Shown here in pieces: positions 1-13,473 of a DNA stretch of 64,000 bases. Each line of letters begins with the position of its first letter. The first letter of the stretch is position 1. The notes below the pieces were generated by a model. The model worked only from the letters and a program-made list of their open reading frames with translations, had not been told where the DNA came from and made no database searches. The position numbers were made by a program, and so were the translations under genes. Source of the stretch: Pseudorasbora parva (taxonomy: Eukaryota > Chordata > Actinopteri > Cypriniformes > Gobionidae); NCBI RefSeq assembly GCF_024679245.1, contig NC_090172.1, forward strand, positions 8,644,733-8,708,732. The letters run 5' to 3'.

Positions 1-225
1 TAGCTATGACTTTCACCTCAATAAACTCCTAATTACTGCTCGTAATACAAGCGCGGTAGTTGTTAAGTTTTGGTTTGGGGTAGGATTAAGGGATGTTGAA
101 TATGGTCATGCAGAATAAGGCATTAATATGTGCTTTATAAGTACTAATAAACAGCCAATAATATGTATGCTAATAAGCAACTGGTACATAGAGAGAATTA
201 AACCCTAAAATAAAGTGTTACCCCC
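1..225. repeat. Dispersed TIR-type repeat, left-truncated by the window edge
   Basis: The segment matches a second copy at 39430-39649 almost word for word, including 'aggattaagggatg' and 'ggtcatgcagaataaggc'. Its right end is TAAAGTGTTACC, the inverse of the GTAACACTTTA that opens the other copy, so the family has short TIRs. No coding content is seen. I recognise it as a common cyprinid repeat, but superfamily is not assigned. Confidence 0.75.
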
Positions 226-286
226 AGCTTAATACACAGAGTCAACTATAATTAAACTGCTTAGAGTTTCATTCCGTCAAAAATTT

Positions 287-288
<2 letters not shown>

Positions 289-362
<74 letters not shown>
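289..362. repeat. (TG)n microsatellite
   Basis: A near-perfect TG array of about 37 units. It directly abuts the left edge of the TG-flanked dispersed element at 363-650. Confidence 0.97.
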
Positions 363-364
<2 letters not shown>

Positions 365-647
365 CCTGTTTATGTGGTTTATGAGGACACAAATTTGTAT
401 AACTACATAGGTATTACACTGGTATTACACTATAAATGTGGTTTATGAGGACATATCAAATGTCCTCATAATTCAAATGGCCTTAAAAACATACTAAATG
501 ATGATTTTTTTTTAAAGTAAAAATGCAGAATGTTTCCTGTGATGGGTAGGTTTAGGGGCAGGGGCAGTGTAAGGGGATAGAAAATACGGTTTGTATGGTA
601 TAAAAACCATTACGCCTATGGAGAGTCCCTGTAAACCACATAGACCA

Positions 648-650
<3 letters not shown>
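363..650. mobile_element. TG-flanked dispersed element, copy 1
   Basis: Unique-looking body of about 290 bp between two (TG)n arrays. The right half, with the motifs 'gaatgtttcctgtgatggg', 'taggtttaggggcagggg' and 'cattacgcctatgga', recurs at 17.8 kb, 27.75 kb, 41.6 kb (reverse), 41.9 kb (reverse) and, as a short right end, at 45.05 kb. It carries the G-rich GGGTAGGTTTAGGGG core. No coding capacity and no TIRs are visible; both ends are TG in the same orientation. Confidence 0.8.

Positions 651-691
<41 letters not shown>
651..691. repeat. (TG)n microsatellite
   Basis: About 20 TG units beginning immediately after the conserved right end (ACATG) of the preceding element copy. Confidence 0.95.
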
Positions 692-694
<3 letters not shown>

Positions 695-707
695 TATGAC
701 GTTTTTG

Positions 708-930
708 GACCCACTTTGTATTAGGTGGCTGTAACTACTATGTAATAAAATTTATATTAATCATTTGATAAATTGCACATATTGTGTACATAACTGTTTG
801 TACATTGTACTTACATTAAAAAAATTACCTGCATGTAATTACATCTGTAATTAATATCTGTAATTACACTGTTTACATTTCCCTTACACTACACCTGTCC
901 CTAACTTTACCCATATAGCAGCAGAAGTGT
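708..930. mobile_element. Half copy of the GGGCCCACTTTATATTAGG element with a single ancestral 42-mer
   Basis: The left part ('acccactttgtattaggtgg', then 'taactactatgtaa') matches the left end of the complete element at 13474. Near 890-915 there is one copy of a sequence like the 42-bp minisatellite unit ('cacctgtccctaac...acccata'), not amplified. No right TIR is seen; the copy is truncated or decayed. Confidence 0.6.
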
Positions 931-2035
<1,105 letters not shown>

Positions 2036-2270
2036 GAAAGCACCACGTCACTTTGCCTCAGAGCAATCTCTACATTATGAAGTTTAATCCCCTCTGATCT
2101 GCATCAATAATTACTATGTCAGAGGCAACTGCTCGCCTTCCATTACCGCTAATTATAACTCTGCCATTGATAATCCTTTTAATAATCATCAGATAGGCCC
2201 GGCATTGAACGCTGGCTATGGATAATGAACGCTGGGGGTGGCGTGAATGATAATGGTGCTGTTCACCTTC
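2036..2270. promoter_or_regulatory. Candidate conserved non-coding element
   Basis: Repeat-free block with clustered homeodomain-like TAAT cores ('gctaattataact', 'aataattactatgtc', 'ttttaataatcatc') among mid-GC sequence. This texture is typical of vertebrate developmental enhancers. The call is inference only; conservation cannot be tested here. Confidence 0.25.
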
Positions 2271-2527
2271 TCGCTGAAAAATATTCAAGTGCGTTTGAGG
2301 GAAGTTCAGAATAATGGCAGCATCAACACGCGGCTTGTGTGTGTGTGTGTGTGTGCGTTTAGCCACAGCACATCTCACCTACACATTCGCTCATGCTGTT
2401 TATTTGCACATATGAAATCGCACAAAGAGAACAGGCGGTGTGTGCCGAGCTTAAAGACGGTCTTTTGAGGGAAGCCCTGTCAACAAACTTTCACGAGAGA
2501 CAGACTGAGCGCAAGACAAATTTAAGA

Positions 2528-2658
<131 letters not shown>

Positions 2659-2896
2659 GTCTTGGCCCGACCCATCCCTCTCCAGAGCAGCATAAATTGA
2701 TCTATTAAGTCCCCTCCATCTCTCCCCATTCCCATCCATCCTTTCTCTCATATCCATCTCTTTCTATCCAGGAGCTGCTGGGAAAATCTGATTACTTTAT
2801 ACATGAGGCTGGACTGAAGGTGGTGGGCAGACACAGATAAAAAAGTGGAAGAGAGATTGGGTGAGGAGGTGAGCTGAAAGATGCAAATCAGCTGCT

Positions 2897-3699
<803 letters not shown>

Positions 3700-3703
3700 T
3701 TAA

Positions 3704-4760
3704 AGGGGGGGTGAAATGCTGTTTCATGCATACTGAGCTTTTTACACTGTTAAAGACTTGGATTCCCATCCTAAACATAGACAAAGTTTCAAAAACTAAT
3801 GTTGGACGTTTGATAGAGTATTTCTGTGTCAAAAATACTCCTTCCGGTTTCTCACAAGTTTCGGAGAGTTTTTTTCGAGTATGGCTCGACTTGACGTTAA
3901 TAGAGCGGAAGGTCCTTGTATGGGCCGTACGGGCTCTTCTCCCGGTAGGGTGCGCGCGTGCGCGCGTGACTAGAGCGAGAGAGAAAATGCACGCCCATAA
4001 ACACTCCCGCCGCGCTCCACTTTATTCCTATGGGTGACATCAAGCGACTTCAACGCTTCAGCACAGCAAGTCACTGCTGTCAGGACTTCACCAAATCCTC
4101 CCAAAGAAGTGTGTTTTTGACGGAGCGGTCCCAGCGATAAAGGTTCGGTCCTGCTTTGGAAGCAGCCGGTGAGTAAAACTGCTTCAAATGTCTCTGCTGT
4201 TGGCTATCGTCGCGTGAGTAAACATCAGTAAACGGCACGATCGCGTGCTTCGTCATTCAAATGCGCTAACGGTTACTCCATTGTTGTTCTATGTATAACG
4301 TTACACTAGTCTGACGTGCAAAACCGTTTTGCTTGCTACTGCTAAGGTTTAGTCGCATACAATAGTCCATAAACCGAATCATGTCCTCATAAACTGCGAG
4401 TAAACACACACAAATGTTGACAGGCCACTAAATACAGTACATACCACAGAGACGGACGTCCTGCTGTTGCTGTTTCTCCTGTTCAATTTATTGCTATGGC
4501 AAATTTATTGCCAATTTAAGCTATGGGTTTCTCCACGCTTGAGGACGTCACCGCTTAGCGCATTCGTCATTCTTTAGCTCCGCCCACACGATACGCCACC
4601 AGCCGCTCGTTTTTTTCCGGAAAGACTCGGTACAGCCCATATTTCTTTTATAAATATAATAAAACTAAATACTTTTCGGAGATATGAAGGATGCAATACT
4701 ACTCTATAGGTACTCAAGATTGACATGAGATTGACTGAAACTGAGTGTTTCACCCCCCCT
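3704..4760. mobile_element. Complete non-autonomous TTAA/AGGGGG TIR transposon
   Basis: The termini form a perfect 13-bp TIR, AGGGGGGGTGAAA at 3704 and its inverse ending at 4760. Exact TTAA sits on both sides (3700-3703 and 4761-4764). TTAA followed by AGGRR is the signature described for T2-type Kolobok elements; piggyBac also duplicates TTAA but usually ends CCC. The 1,057-bp interior has no transposase-like frame, so it is non-autonomous. It contains an alternating GCGCGCGTGCGCGCGTG stretch near 3950 that could adopt Z-DNA. I recognise it as a common cyprinid repeat. Confidence 0.85.
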
Positions 4761-4764
4761 TTAA

Positions 4765-5141
4765 CAATGGTAAAAATGGTCGGTGTGCCTGGTCTAAAGG
4801 TTTTGTACCTAGTCTCTTAATGAGTCATGGGTGTGTTTTGGGCGTAAAGTGTAATAAAAGACTGAACGCTTCTCCAGAGAGGAAACAGATCTGCTCGTCC
4901 AGTGATGCCTGCTTGCTCGTCATTACTGCAAATAGGTAGGGCTAGTTCTGATACATGCAATGACTATCCATTATGACATGTAGATATATTATGTAAAATG
5001 TTAAAAATGTTTGTATGCTGCTGTGCATCCCTGTGTGTGTAATAAGCAGTGTATGTGCATTGTCTGCTGCAGAGACTTCTTCCTGACAGTCAAAGCAGCG
5101 TTACATCACAAACGTGCAGATTCATAGGAAGATTTCCAGTT
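4765..5141. other. Spacer, no gene recognised
   Basis: Low-complexity-poor sequence between two repeats. Short open frames only. Confidence 0.45.
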
Positions 5142-5166
5142 TAGGGTGCCCTTTGGGACAGGGCCA
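5142..5166. mobile_element. Solo right end of the GGCCCTGTCCC element
   Basis: 'agggtgccctttgggacagg' followed by GCC closely matches the right terminus of the complete element that ends at 34731. The rest of that element is not recognisable upstream. Confidence 0.5.
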
Positions 5167-5175
5167 ATGAATCAG

Positions 5176-5350
5176 CAGGGATGGCATTCCAGTCCTAAAG
5201 GGCCACTGTATTGCAGAGTTTAGCTCCAACCCTGATCAAACTTACCTGCCTGTAGCCTTCTAGTAATCCTGAAGACACTGATTAGCTGGTTCAGGTGTGT
5301 TTGATCAGGGTTGGAGCTAAACTCTGAAGAACTGGAATTGCCCACCCCTG
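5176..5350. mobile_element. Palindromic foldback MITE (GAGTTTAGCTCCAACC family)
   Basis: The two halves are inverted repeats: 'gagtttagctccaaccctg' near 5217 pairs with 'cagggttggagctaaactc' near 5307, and the ends are CAGGG and CCCCTG. Related copies lie at 11046-11194 and 20668-21090. No coding content. Confidence 0.8.
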
Positions 5351-5364
5351 CCTTACAGTGAAGT

Positions 5365-5585
5365 CGCCATTTTGTGCTGTCATGTTTCTACCGTAGCCAT
5401 GAACGGACAAACTGCCCTACAGAGCACTAGATACTTTCTGCTTTCTCAGACGACAACATGCTTGTCCTGTGTCGCACACCATAGCTAATCTATGTGCTTT
5501 TAAAGGGAGGGGTGAGCAGTGAGCAGTTGCAATTTGCCACCTCACCACTAGATGTTGCTAAAATTTACACAGTGCACCTTTACTA
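5365..5585. mobile_element. Fragment of a GTGCACCTTTA-ended repeat
   Basis: The segment from 'gtgaagtcgccattttgtg' to 'acacagtgcacctttac' matches a dispersed repeat I recognise in cyprinid genomes. Its end resembles the AGGTGCACT terminus of the complete TTAA element at 36809. The left end is not resolved. Confidence 0.45.
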
Positions 5586-6599
5586 TACCACTTTACCACT
5601 ATATATATATATTCATAGAGGGGCATTTGCACCATATCTTGAATTTTATACATTACGCTGTATGTTAGCAGTGCCAATGCTAGTACAGAGATTCGCCTCT
5701 TCTTACATTTTCTTCTTCTTCTTATCACTAACATTCAGATATAAAAATTTAATAAAACAAGCTTGGTTTGCTGATTACCTTGAAAGTCCAAAGATTTCAC
5801 AGTCACTTCATACTGTTGTTAAGGCTTTCTCTAACAAGAGGATGCGATGAGACTTGTTTTCCTGTTTGTTCACGTGACGTTCACCAATTTTCTTAAAAAA
5901 AATAAAAAAACACGTACAAAAGTGATTTTCAAATGTCTCAGGAATGGGGCCCCATTGCATGGTTTATGAATATAGTAATCATAAAGTACCATGGCATTTC
6001 CATCTTATACCATCACTCTATGATGTTACTGAAAAATGACTTTCGTGCGGGATAAAAGGACTTACATTTTCTTTCACTGTTTCTTTAATTCCTGTCAGAA
6101 AAAGAAGAGAAATGGAAGAGAAACTAACTAAACTCCAGCCGCTCTGCAGCCTTTCTGCGCCTCACCATTTTAACTGCACCTGTCATTTGCGCTCCAGTCA
6201 TTCGCCACTCTCTCTCCCTGTGCTCATAGGGACCGCTAACTAGAGCTGTCCATCAGGCAGACCAGTGCTGGGCCAGTGTGTGTGTGTGTGTGTGGTGAGT
6301 AGGGGGGGTTAATGAGCCAGAGGCTGGGTTAGTGAGCGCTAACACTGAGGAGGGAGTCCATCTTACCAGTCTCTGCCGTGGACAAGAGGCGCTGCCTTGA
6401 AATGGCGCTGTGCACGATCTCTTTCTCTCACACTTCTCCTAATGTCGTTTCCCTTAATCTCACCCCGGGAGGAAGACGGAGGGAATGTGATATCTACCGG
6501 CAGACGAGAACAGAACAATGGGGGGAAAAAATAGGCACCTGCAGTTATAGCTAAAACAAATACACAAACTTTTATGCACACACACACAAACGTAAACAC
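5586..6599. other. Mostly unique sequence, no gene recognised
   Basis: Includes short TATATA and TG tracts (about 5600 and 6275-6293). No conserved domain, repeat terminus or RNA is recognised. Confidence 0.45.
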
Positions 6600-7967
6600 T
6601 GAGCGTATCCTGACTCGTGTGAGCAGTCTTGCTGCCGCTGTTGCTTTATTATTTCATTAAGTATAAATCCTGTCAGTGATCTCCCACCCCCAGCCCAGCC
6701 GGGGCCTTCTTGCTCTAGAGTCAGCAGGTTAAATTATAATTTAATTACCAGGCCTTAGCTGAATAAGCTGCCTGGGAGCACTCGCCCCCCAGAATAATTT
6801 GAGAATATGGCATCTCTCTATCTCTCTCTCTCGCTCTCCATCTAACTATCTATTTTTCTATATCTCTGTCTCTTTCGCTCATTCTCTCTGATCCACAAGG
6901 TCTGGGACCCCAGAGGTCTGCCTCAATATCCCACCTAATTATGTCTCTCAAATCAGCCACGTATTACTACAGGAATAGCAGTAATTAAGTTGGATGGGGA
7001 AAAATTTAATTGTTCACGAAAATGTTTTGCAGAGTTCACTCCCGCAAGGGTTTGTGGGTGGCCGTGACAAGGGTTTTTAAAGTCACAGCTCTCACCGATA
7101 AATGATTCCCCTTTTCACTGTGATACGGTGGCATCCAAAGACATTCGCTTTTCTCTTTCTTTCTCCATCAAGAGTATCCAGATTTTTTCCAAAACCCGAC
7201 ACAAAATACTCCCCCATTGTCTTCAAGACGAAACAATAAAGGAGCAAACGTGGGCATTTTATTCCGTGCAGCACATTTGTTATTGGAGATAGAAGTGTTT
7301 TAAATTGTATTCTTTTAACTCATTACTCTTTTGGCCTTCGGTTTCTCACAGGAAGGTGTATTGTTATTACGTTCCCTCTTTGTAGAATTAAACATTGTTC
7401 ATGCTAGCTCAAGCTCCATCCACCATTCAATTTCAAGGTCCGTCTTTGAAGATTCAGACCTCCTCAGCGTAGTGGAACAGCCAACACGTTTCAGCATAAA
7501 TACAATAATGAAGCAAAAACAGAATCATCCGGCTTTGAAAAGATAAGAGACAAACTCTATTTCACTTGGCTCCGCGTGCAAATGGAAATCAGGGGAAGGA
7601 AAGGGACCTTTTAACTGTACACATTCAAATTTTTGTCATAAACACCTCCGATAAAGAGTGCGCACCGAGAGCTAGACAAACGCGGGGCACCTGTTGAAGA
7701 CGTGGTTCTCTTGAGAATTTGCAATTTAGAAAGTATACTAGCACTCGCTCGGATATTGATGCTACGCTAGCATCCTGAAATTCGTCAGACCAGGCAGAAC
7801 TTGAGCACTTCAAAGAGTGTGTAACTCTTTCCTCGGGAAAAAAAGAAAAAGTTTGTGTTCGTTCCAAGTTTAAGATATTGTCTCCACGTCTCCAGTGCCA
7901 CAAAAATCATGCTTTTAATCTTGCTAGCATGAGGCTGGCAGCAATAATTTCTTGGAAATCATTCGCG

Positions 7968-8000
<33 letters not shown>

Positions 8001-9860
8001 CAGCAAAGTGGTGCCGGCTGCTATTGAACATTTGGCCTCTGACGTTCATTTGGAATGACAATGTCAATTAAGTTTATTTTATTGTAAACAGAGAAGGATA
8101 TATTTTTCCCCTTGGCCTGCATTTATTAGCATGTAAATCCAGTACAGCTAGTTCACTTTTATAAGCTCCTGCCAAACGCTCTTGAGCCAAGGATGCCTGA
8201 TGAGGGGAATTATTTTCAAAGAAATATATAAATCATTAAAAGATGTGGCACACGAGGTATAAAAAATACCAAGTAAGGCGCCTTCTCCGGGAAGAATGGT
8301 GTAATTTTCTTTGTGCTAATTTGACACCATAAAATTGTACATCGCAGCCCAAAAGGAGCACATTATACGGGGGGCCCTTGGGAAATGTAATTTGAAGAAA
8401 TCAAGGATCTAATTCAGTATATAATACCAAAGAAAAGTAGAAAAGTACTCATTTGCTATTCATACTGTCTTCCGAGCATAAGCGTTCCCTTGGCTTTAAC
8501 ACAGCCGTGTCAGAGTGAAATTCGCTGTTAAAAACCTTTCTCCACATGAAAGAGGCCCTTTAAACACTTTGATTTTTTTCCATTTTGAGACAAAGATAAG
8601 TAAATACAGGAGAGATAATGAATGGAGGGGAAAATGAGCGTTGTTGCTCTGCCCTGTTCGAGCTCAGAGACAATTGCAGCATTTTGGGTGAAATTGCAAG
8701 GGGACTGTGACACCCCTTCCTCACCTCGCCCCCTCCCGGCCCTCTAATCCTCCAGTGAGGAGACAGGGCTCTCTCTGTCCATGCGGACCCCCCACCCGGA
8801 GGGACCCTACCAAGGCAAATTAGACCAGAGGGGTGCCTTTTGTTTCGGAGCACTCTGTGAGGGGAAAAAAATCCAAATTATTTCTCGAGCTAGAGCAATT
8901 TGACATGCTGTGATAACTACTCTGCAAGAAACTTCTTTGACAGTATTGAAAGAGAAGATTTTCCAGCCATAAAATACCCCCTCCTTTAAGAACCCTCGGC
9001 ACTGACAAAAGACCCCCAAACTCATTAGGCTGTTTAATTACGCCACCTTTTCTTTTTGCTCACTCCACCTCCCATCTTCATCAAAACATGGGTGCAGAGA
9101 CCGGCCCCATTTGAGGTAGTTATGAGTCTCTCATTAGAACTCTTTTAGGGCCTGCTTTCGCGCGTTTTTCCCGAGCGTCTCTCGCGTTCGTGTTGTTCTC
9201 CGCGTGTGAGGGCACCCCGTCGCAGTGATGCGCCGCTGTACTCCAGGGACGAAGATGTTTGACTACACTTCACTAGCCGCTCTCCAGTAGTGCTGTTTGG
9301 ACAAGCGCCTGGTCAGTGTTTGAATGTGTAATCAAAGAGCAAACAGACCGGTCCCCAACAAAAAGGGAAAAAAAGGAGAGAAAAAGAAAAGCTTCTTACT
9401 CGGAGTGACTTGACAGATGGAGAAATGCATTTTATATGCAAATCGGAGCCACTCGTGCTTTAGAGCCGGTGATTGATCTGGGGCTTTACAAATGTAAAAC
9501 TCATAATTAATAGAGCAAATTATCTTCAGAATAGTGAAATCTCATCTCGGCAGTATTTTGTGAAAACAGTTTATCTGCCCTTGTCAAGTTCTCTTATTAA
9601 TCTAATTCAAGGACTTCATTGTAGTCGATGTTAGCAAATATCAAATATTAGAATGATCTAAGAAATGCTGCGATTCATTTATTTTCTGTCTTCGCCGTCT
9701 TATGCTTTTACAAAAGGACCTTTTCTTCACTTAAGGGTCTCAAAACATTATAAAAATTATAGTTATTAGGGTTACATGTAAAACACAATTCCTCTTTTTT
9801 TCACATCTGATTTGGATTATCACCTCAGAAAAGGGAGCATAACAGAGAATGAGGTAGGCC
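6600..9860. promoter_or_regulatory. Longest repeat-poor block; candidate conserved regulatory region
   Basis: About 3.3 kb in which I recognise no transposon family except a poly-A tract, in contrast with the rest of the window. It contains phrases typical of deeply conserved vertebrate enhancers: an octamer ATGCAAAT at 9436-9443, a PBX/HOX-like TGATTGAT at 9470-9477, and several TAATTA or ATTAAT cores (near 6735-6745, 6983 and 9504). Open frames are short and unrelated to known domains. The regulatory call is inference from texture and motifs. Confidence 0.35.
7973..8000. repeat. (A)28 homopolymer
   Basis: 28 consecutive A residues. No retroposed gene body is recognisable upstream, so it is called a simple repeat only. 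Confidence 0.9.
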
Positions 9861-9865
9861 CGCTA

Positions 9866-10589
9866 CACTCTTAAAAATAAAGGATAACATAAAATAACAC
9901 TTTTTGGTTCCTCAAAGAAGCTTTCATTGCGCAGTGTGAAGAACATTTTAATCATCTAAAGAACCCTTTTCCATCGTAAAGAACCTTTTAAACAACGGTT
10001 TTACAGAACCATCAATGCCTGAAGAATATTTTAAAGGGTTAATTCACCCAAAAATGAAACTGATGTCATTAATGACTCACCTTAATGTCGTTTCACACCC
10101 GTAAGACCTCTTCATGATTCGTATCGCAAATATCATGTGATTTTAGCAGTTTGGCACACGATTCAAATCTTGAGTCAATCCACTGATTCATGACCGTTTG
10201 AATCTTTATTTAAAGTTTGAAAACAAACGCGGAAGAGAAGACAATGCTGAATAAAGTCGTAGTTTTTGTTATTTTTGGACCAAAATGTATTTTCGATGCT
10301 TCAAGAGCTTCTAATTAACTAACTGATGTCTCATATGGACTAACCCACTGATGTCTCATATGGACTACTTTGATGATGTTTTTATTCCCTTTCTGGACAT
10401 GGACAGTATAGTGTGCATACACTTAGATAACAACTAAATATAAATATATAAATATAAATATAAACTAAATATAAAATATCTTAAACTGTGTGTGAAGATG
10501 AACGGAGGTCTTACGGGTGTGGAACGACATTAGGGTGAGTCATTGATGACATCAATTTCATTTTTGGGTGAACTAACCCTTTAAGAGTG
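9866..10589. mobile_element. CACTCTTAAA-ended MITE, split by a TTAA element
   Basis: The left end is TA then CACTCTTAAAAATAAAGG (from 9866). The right end is TTAAGAGTG then TA (to 10591). Removing the nested element at 10035-10580 plus one TTAA restores a matching inverted terminus. The body has the 'aaagaaccttttaaacaacgg' type phrases seen in this family. A second complete copy lies at 39736-40034, also flanked by TA. Confidence 0.75.
10035..10580. mobile_element. Complete TTAA/AGGGTTA long-TIR element
   Basis: Exact TTAA lies at 10031-10034 and 10581-10584. The termini are inverted repeats of about 80 bp with few mismatches: the left starts AGGGTTAATTCACCCAAAAA, and the inverse of the right starts AGGGTTAGTTCACCCAAAAA. 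The 546-bp element has no coding frame. It used the TTAA that is part of the host MITE's own right TIR. Confidence 0.88.
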
Positions 10590-10599
10590 TATGATATGT

Positions 10600-11045
10600 G
10601 TCTAAATGCAACATGTCAGACTAATTGTTCTTTACCGACCAATCGTCACTTGATGTCTTCAACAATATGCATGATTTCATCGATAATGTTATAATTTTTC
10701 ACTCATTGTTGGCAAAAACCTTTCCTCCACTGCATAATTCCACCTAGCAGCACCAATACCATCCATCGTCTCTCTCTCTCTTTCGTCTTGCCATGTTTGA
10801 AAGCTGTGTATGGACCAAAAAAAAAACCCCCAAAACACTGTCTTTCTGTCGGGACATCTTGAAACGTCAGTTGTCATCCACTAGGATACATATAAACGAG
10901 ATAAAATGAAAGATTATTTTGCCTCAACGTCCATCGTTGTTTACGAATCACCACGACACCCTACATTGTGAAAATAGATTGTGCCAAAATCAGGCTGATA
11001 TTGTGTATAGTTTAATATACAGACACAGTAGAGTAGCTTATAACA
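10600..11045. other. Spacer, no gene recognised
   Basis: About 445 bp of apparently unique sequence; only short open frames, one ending in a CT-rich tract. Confidence 0.45.
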
Positions 11046-11194
11046 CAGAGGTCTTTAACCCTGCTCCTGGTCTTCCAGAGTTTAGCTCCAAAACCTAATC
11101 TTCAGGCTCACTTGTTGAAAATATACAGGGAGGTGTGCTGAAGAAGGCTGGAAATAAACTTTGCAGGACAGTGGGTGCCCATGTAGCACCTCTG
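11046..11194. mobile_element. Palindromic foldback MITE (GAGTTTAGCTCC family), diverged copy
   Basis: The ends are CAGAGG and CACCTCTG. 'agagtttagctcc' near 11079 and 'ggaaataaactttgcagg' near 11150 are the diverged inverted halves. Same family as 5176-5350. Confidence 0.65.
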
Positions 11195-11382
11195 CTATAA
11201 CAAATGAAGGGGGTTTTCAAATTTGGGACACACATACTCTTTAAAAGAACTGAACTCAGACTCATTTAAGTGGACCAAATGGTGAACCCAGTAGTGAAAA
11301 AGTGAAAAAGAGCCCAGTTCTCTTTACGTTCACACTGTCTCTGTCCCTGAAAGAGGACTCAGATCTTTTTTGGGCCACTTAA

Positions 11383-11801
11383 AGGGATAGTTAACACAAA
11401 AATTAACATTACCACATGATTTACTCACCCTCAAGCCATCTAGGTGTAATATTCTTTCAGACGAATATGAAGGACATTCTGGCGGAAGCTAGATCATTTA
11501 CTTTATAAAGTTTTAAATATGGATATTTTTCTTACACAAACCCATTGATTCCATTCAGAAGGTTTCATTACTTGTATGGATTACTTTTATAATGGATGGC
11601 TTCACTTCTTTTAGTCTTCAAATTTTGGACTGCCATTCACTGCCATTATAAAGCTTGGAAGAGCCAGGGTATTTTTAAAAAAAATATATTACTCTGATTA
11701 GTATTATGAGTATTAGTTTGAAGAAGAATGTCATATACGCCTACAATGGCTTGATGGTGAGTAAATCATAGAGTCATTTTCATTTTTTACTAACTATCCC
11801 G
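11383..11801. mobile_element. TTAA/AGGGATAGTT element
   Basis: TTAA sits at 11379-11382 and 11802-11805. The left end AGGGATAGTTAACAC and the inverse of the right end CGGGATAGTTAGTAAAA are TIRs; one terminal base has mutated. The interior contains 'gagtaaatcat' and its inverse, part of the long TIR. Non-autonomous, 419 bp. Confidence 0.78.
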
Positions 11802-11805
11802 TTAA

Positions 11806-13364
11806 GTAGGAATGTGGTCTAAGACCCCTTTGTGTTCATACTGTTGCTTTTTGGATCTAGTCCAGTTCAGTGCTTAATGGCTGAACTTATGGCCTTCAAA
11901 ATTCGATCCCATTCACGTGTGTTGTATTTTCACCTCTCAAGTCTTCATCGGGCTAATATTGATCATTAAAAGTAACTATTGATATCTGGTCTCTGGGCAC
12001 AACAATTCCAGAAAAGGACTCCTCAGAAGGACTTTAACTATCCAGAACTGAACATTTGTGGAAGAGCAGCGTGTGATGGATCAGTCCTGCTTACCTTGTT
12101 TCATCTTGAGGCTGCTCCTGGTCATTCTTCCCATGATTAATGCTATCCCTATGGGCAAACATCTCCATTATCTAAACACGCCATCCTTTGTCATGTTGTC
12201 AGGACTTCAGCACCAAACAGGAAATTTGACTTTTGCAGATCCAATTACAGCATCTGCACATCCCCTCTCACCTTCTATCCGAACACGCACAGACAGATAG
12301 AGAACTCGGCGCGTGGAATGTCTGTCTGTCTGAATTTCGTCAACCATTACCTTCAGTTTGAGCGTACACATTTCACTTTTCTCTAAAAAGATGGTGTGCA
12401 CTGTATATACATCTCAAACGACAGATCAGTCACCATTCACTAGGTACTGAGGGGCAGCACAGCAGGTCTGATTCACACTGATGGTTCAATGAATTTGTTT
12501 TGTCCATCTGCCAATACCCATGAAGGCATGTTATCAATAACGTCACCTAGATCTCTATTGATACAATTAAAAGGAAAGGAATCCATACACGCACCCCTTG
12601 GCTCTCTCTCTCCTTCTCTCTTTCTTCACTGCCTCTATTTCTCTCTCTTCCTGCTCCTCTTTCCTTTGCTCATATTCAGCCAAGCGCATACAGGATATTA
12701 GCTCCTCTCCTGGCAAATTTGCTTTTCACATCTTTTTCTTTCTTCTTCCTCTTCCAGTTCTTGGAAGGACTTGTTATTGAGCTTAGTGTCCACAAATGCC
12801 ATTGATCCGAGCCGCCACTCCGATCCATACCCGAGAGCTTTAACACCCTCTCAGCATGTAAGTAATACTAATCCCGCTCAACTTGTGGAGCCATTGATTT
12901 TATAGATCTCCCTCGAAAGTTGTGATAATGATATATCATTGTTAAATTTGGTAGAACAAACTGCTTTGCCAATCTATCTATGTACACACGGGTGAGGATT
13001 CAAAAGGTGCGCTGATTTTTCAACCTCTCCGCGTCAGGTGTGACCCATCTTTGTCACTTTTTTACTCTCTTTGTGCTTTTTAGAAGGGCTGCTACATCAT
13101 TTCTCATGAAGGCTGTTAAAATAAATTATGTACTTGTATAATAACTTAACAAGTCTATATAGTGTAACACATAAACGGACATATTTCCTATTCTAGAGTA
13201 AAATTAGGAACCTCTGAACATTTCCACCTCAATATTTTTTCTTTAGAGACTTTAGAGCTTTAATTATACTAGTTGAGCAGAGCGACTAGCAAGTTAATAG
13301 GATTTCTGAAGTTATACACAAAGCAAGATTTATTTATTTACAATTATTTTAAGATCAGTGTGTC
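11806..13364. other. Repeat-poor sequence, no gene recognised
   Basis: Unique-looking sequence with pyrimidine-rich patches near 12600-12760. The only open frame worth note is at 12058-12300, listed separately. No RNA gene is seen. Confidence 0.45.
12058..12300 (+). CDS. Doubtful small ORF with a hydrophobic N-terminal segment
   Basis: The frame encodes 80 residues from an alternative TTG/GTG-like context; the first in-frame ATG gives MDQSCLPC near 12076. Residues 14-30 are hydrophobic (FILRLLLVILPMINAI), like a signal peptide or signal anchor, with a plausible small-residue cleavage region. The rest has no domain I recognise and ends at a TAG. No splice signal, homologue or conserved neighbour supports it, so it is most likely chance. 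Confidence 0.08.
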   Translation: MEEQRVMDQSCLPCFILRLLLVILPMINAIPMGKHLHYLNTPSFVMLSGLQHQTGNLTFADPITASAHPLSPSIRTRTDR

Positions 13365-13473
13365 AACATTATCCTTCACCAAAATGAACATTCTGTTATT
13401 GACAACTCATCCTAATGTTGTTTCAATTATGTAATACTTTTGGTCATCTTCAAAACACAAATGAAGATATTTT

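Noticed and set aside
12058..12300. Small ORF with a signal-peptide-like hydrophobic stretch as a possible secreted peptide gene.
   Set aside because: No homologue is recognised, there is no splice or promoter support, and an 80-codon frame is expected by chance in 64 kb. Kept only as a very low-confidence feature.
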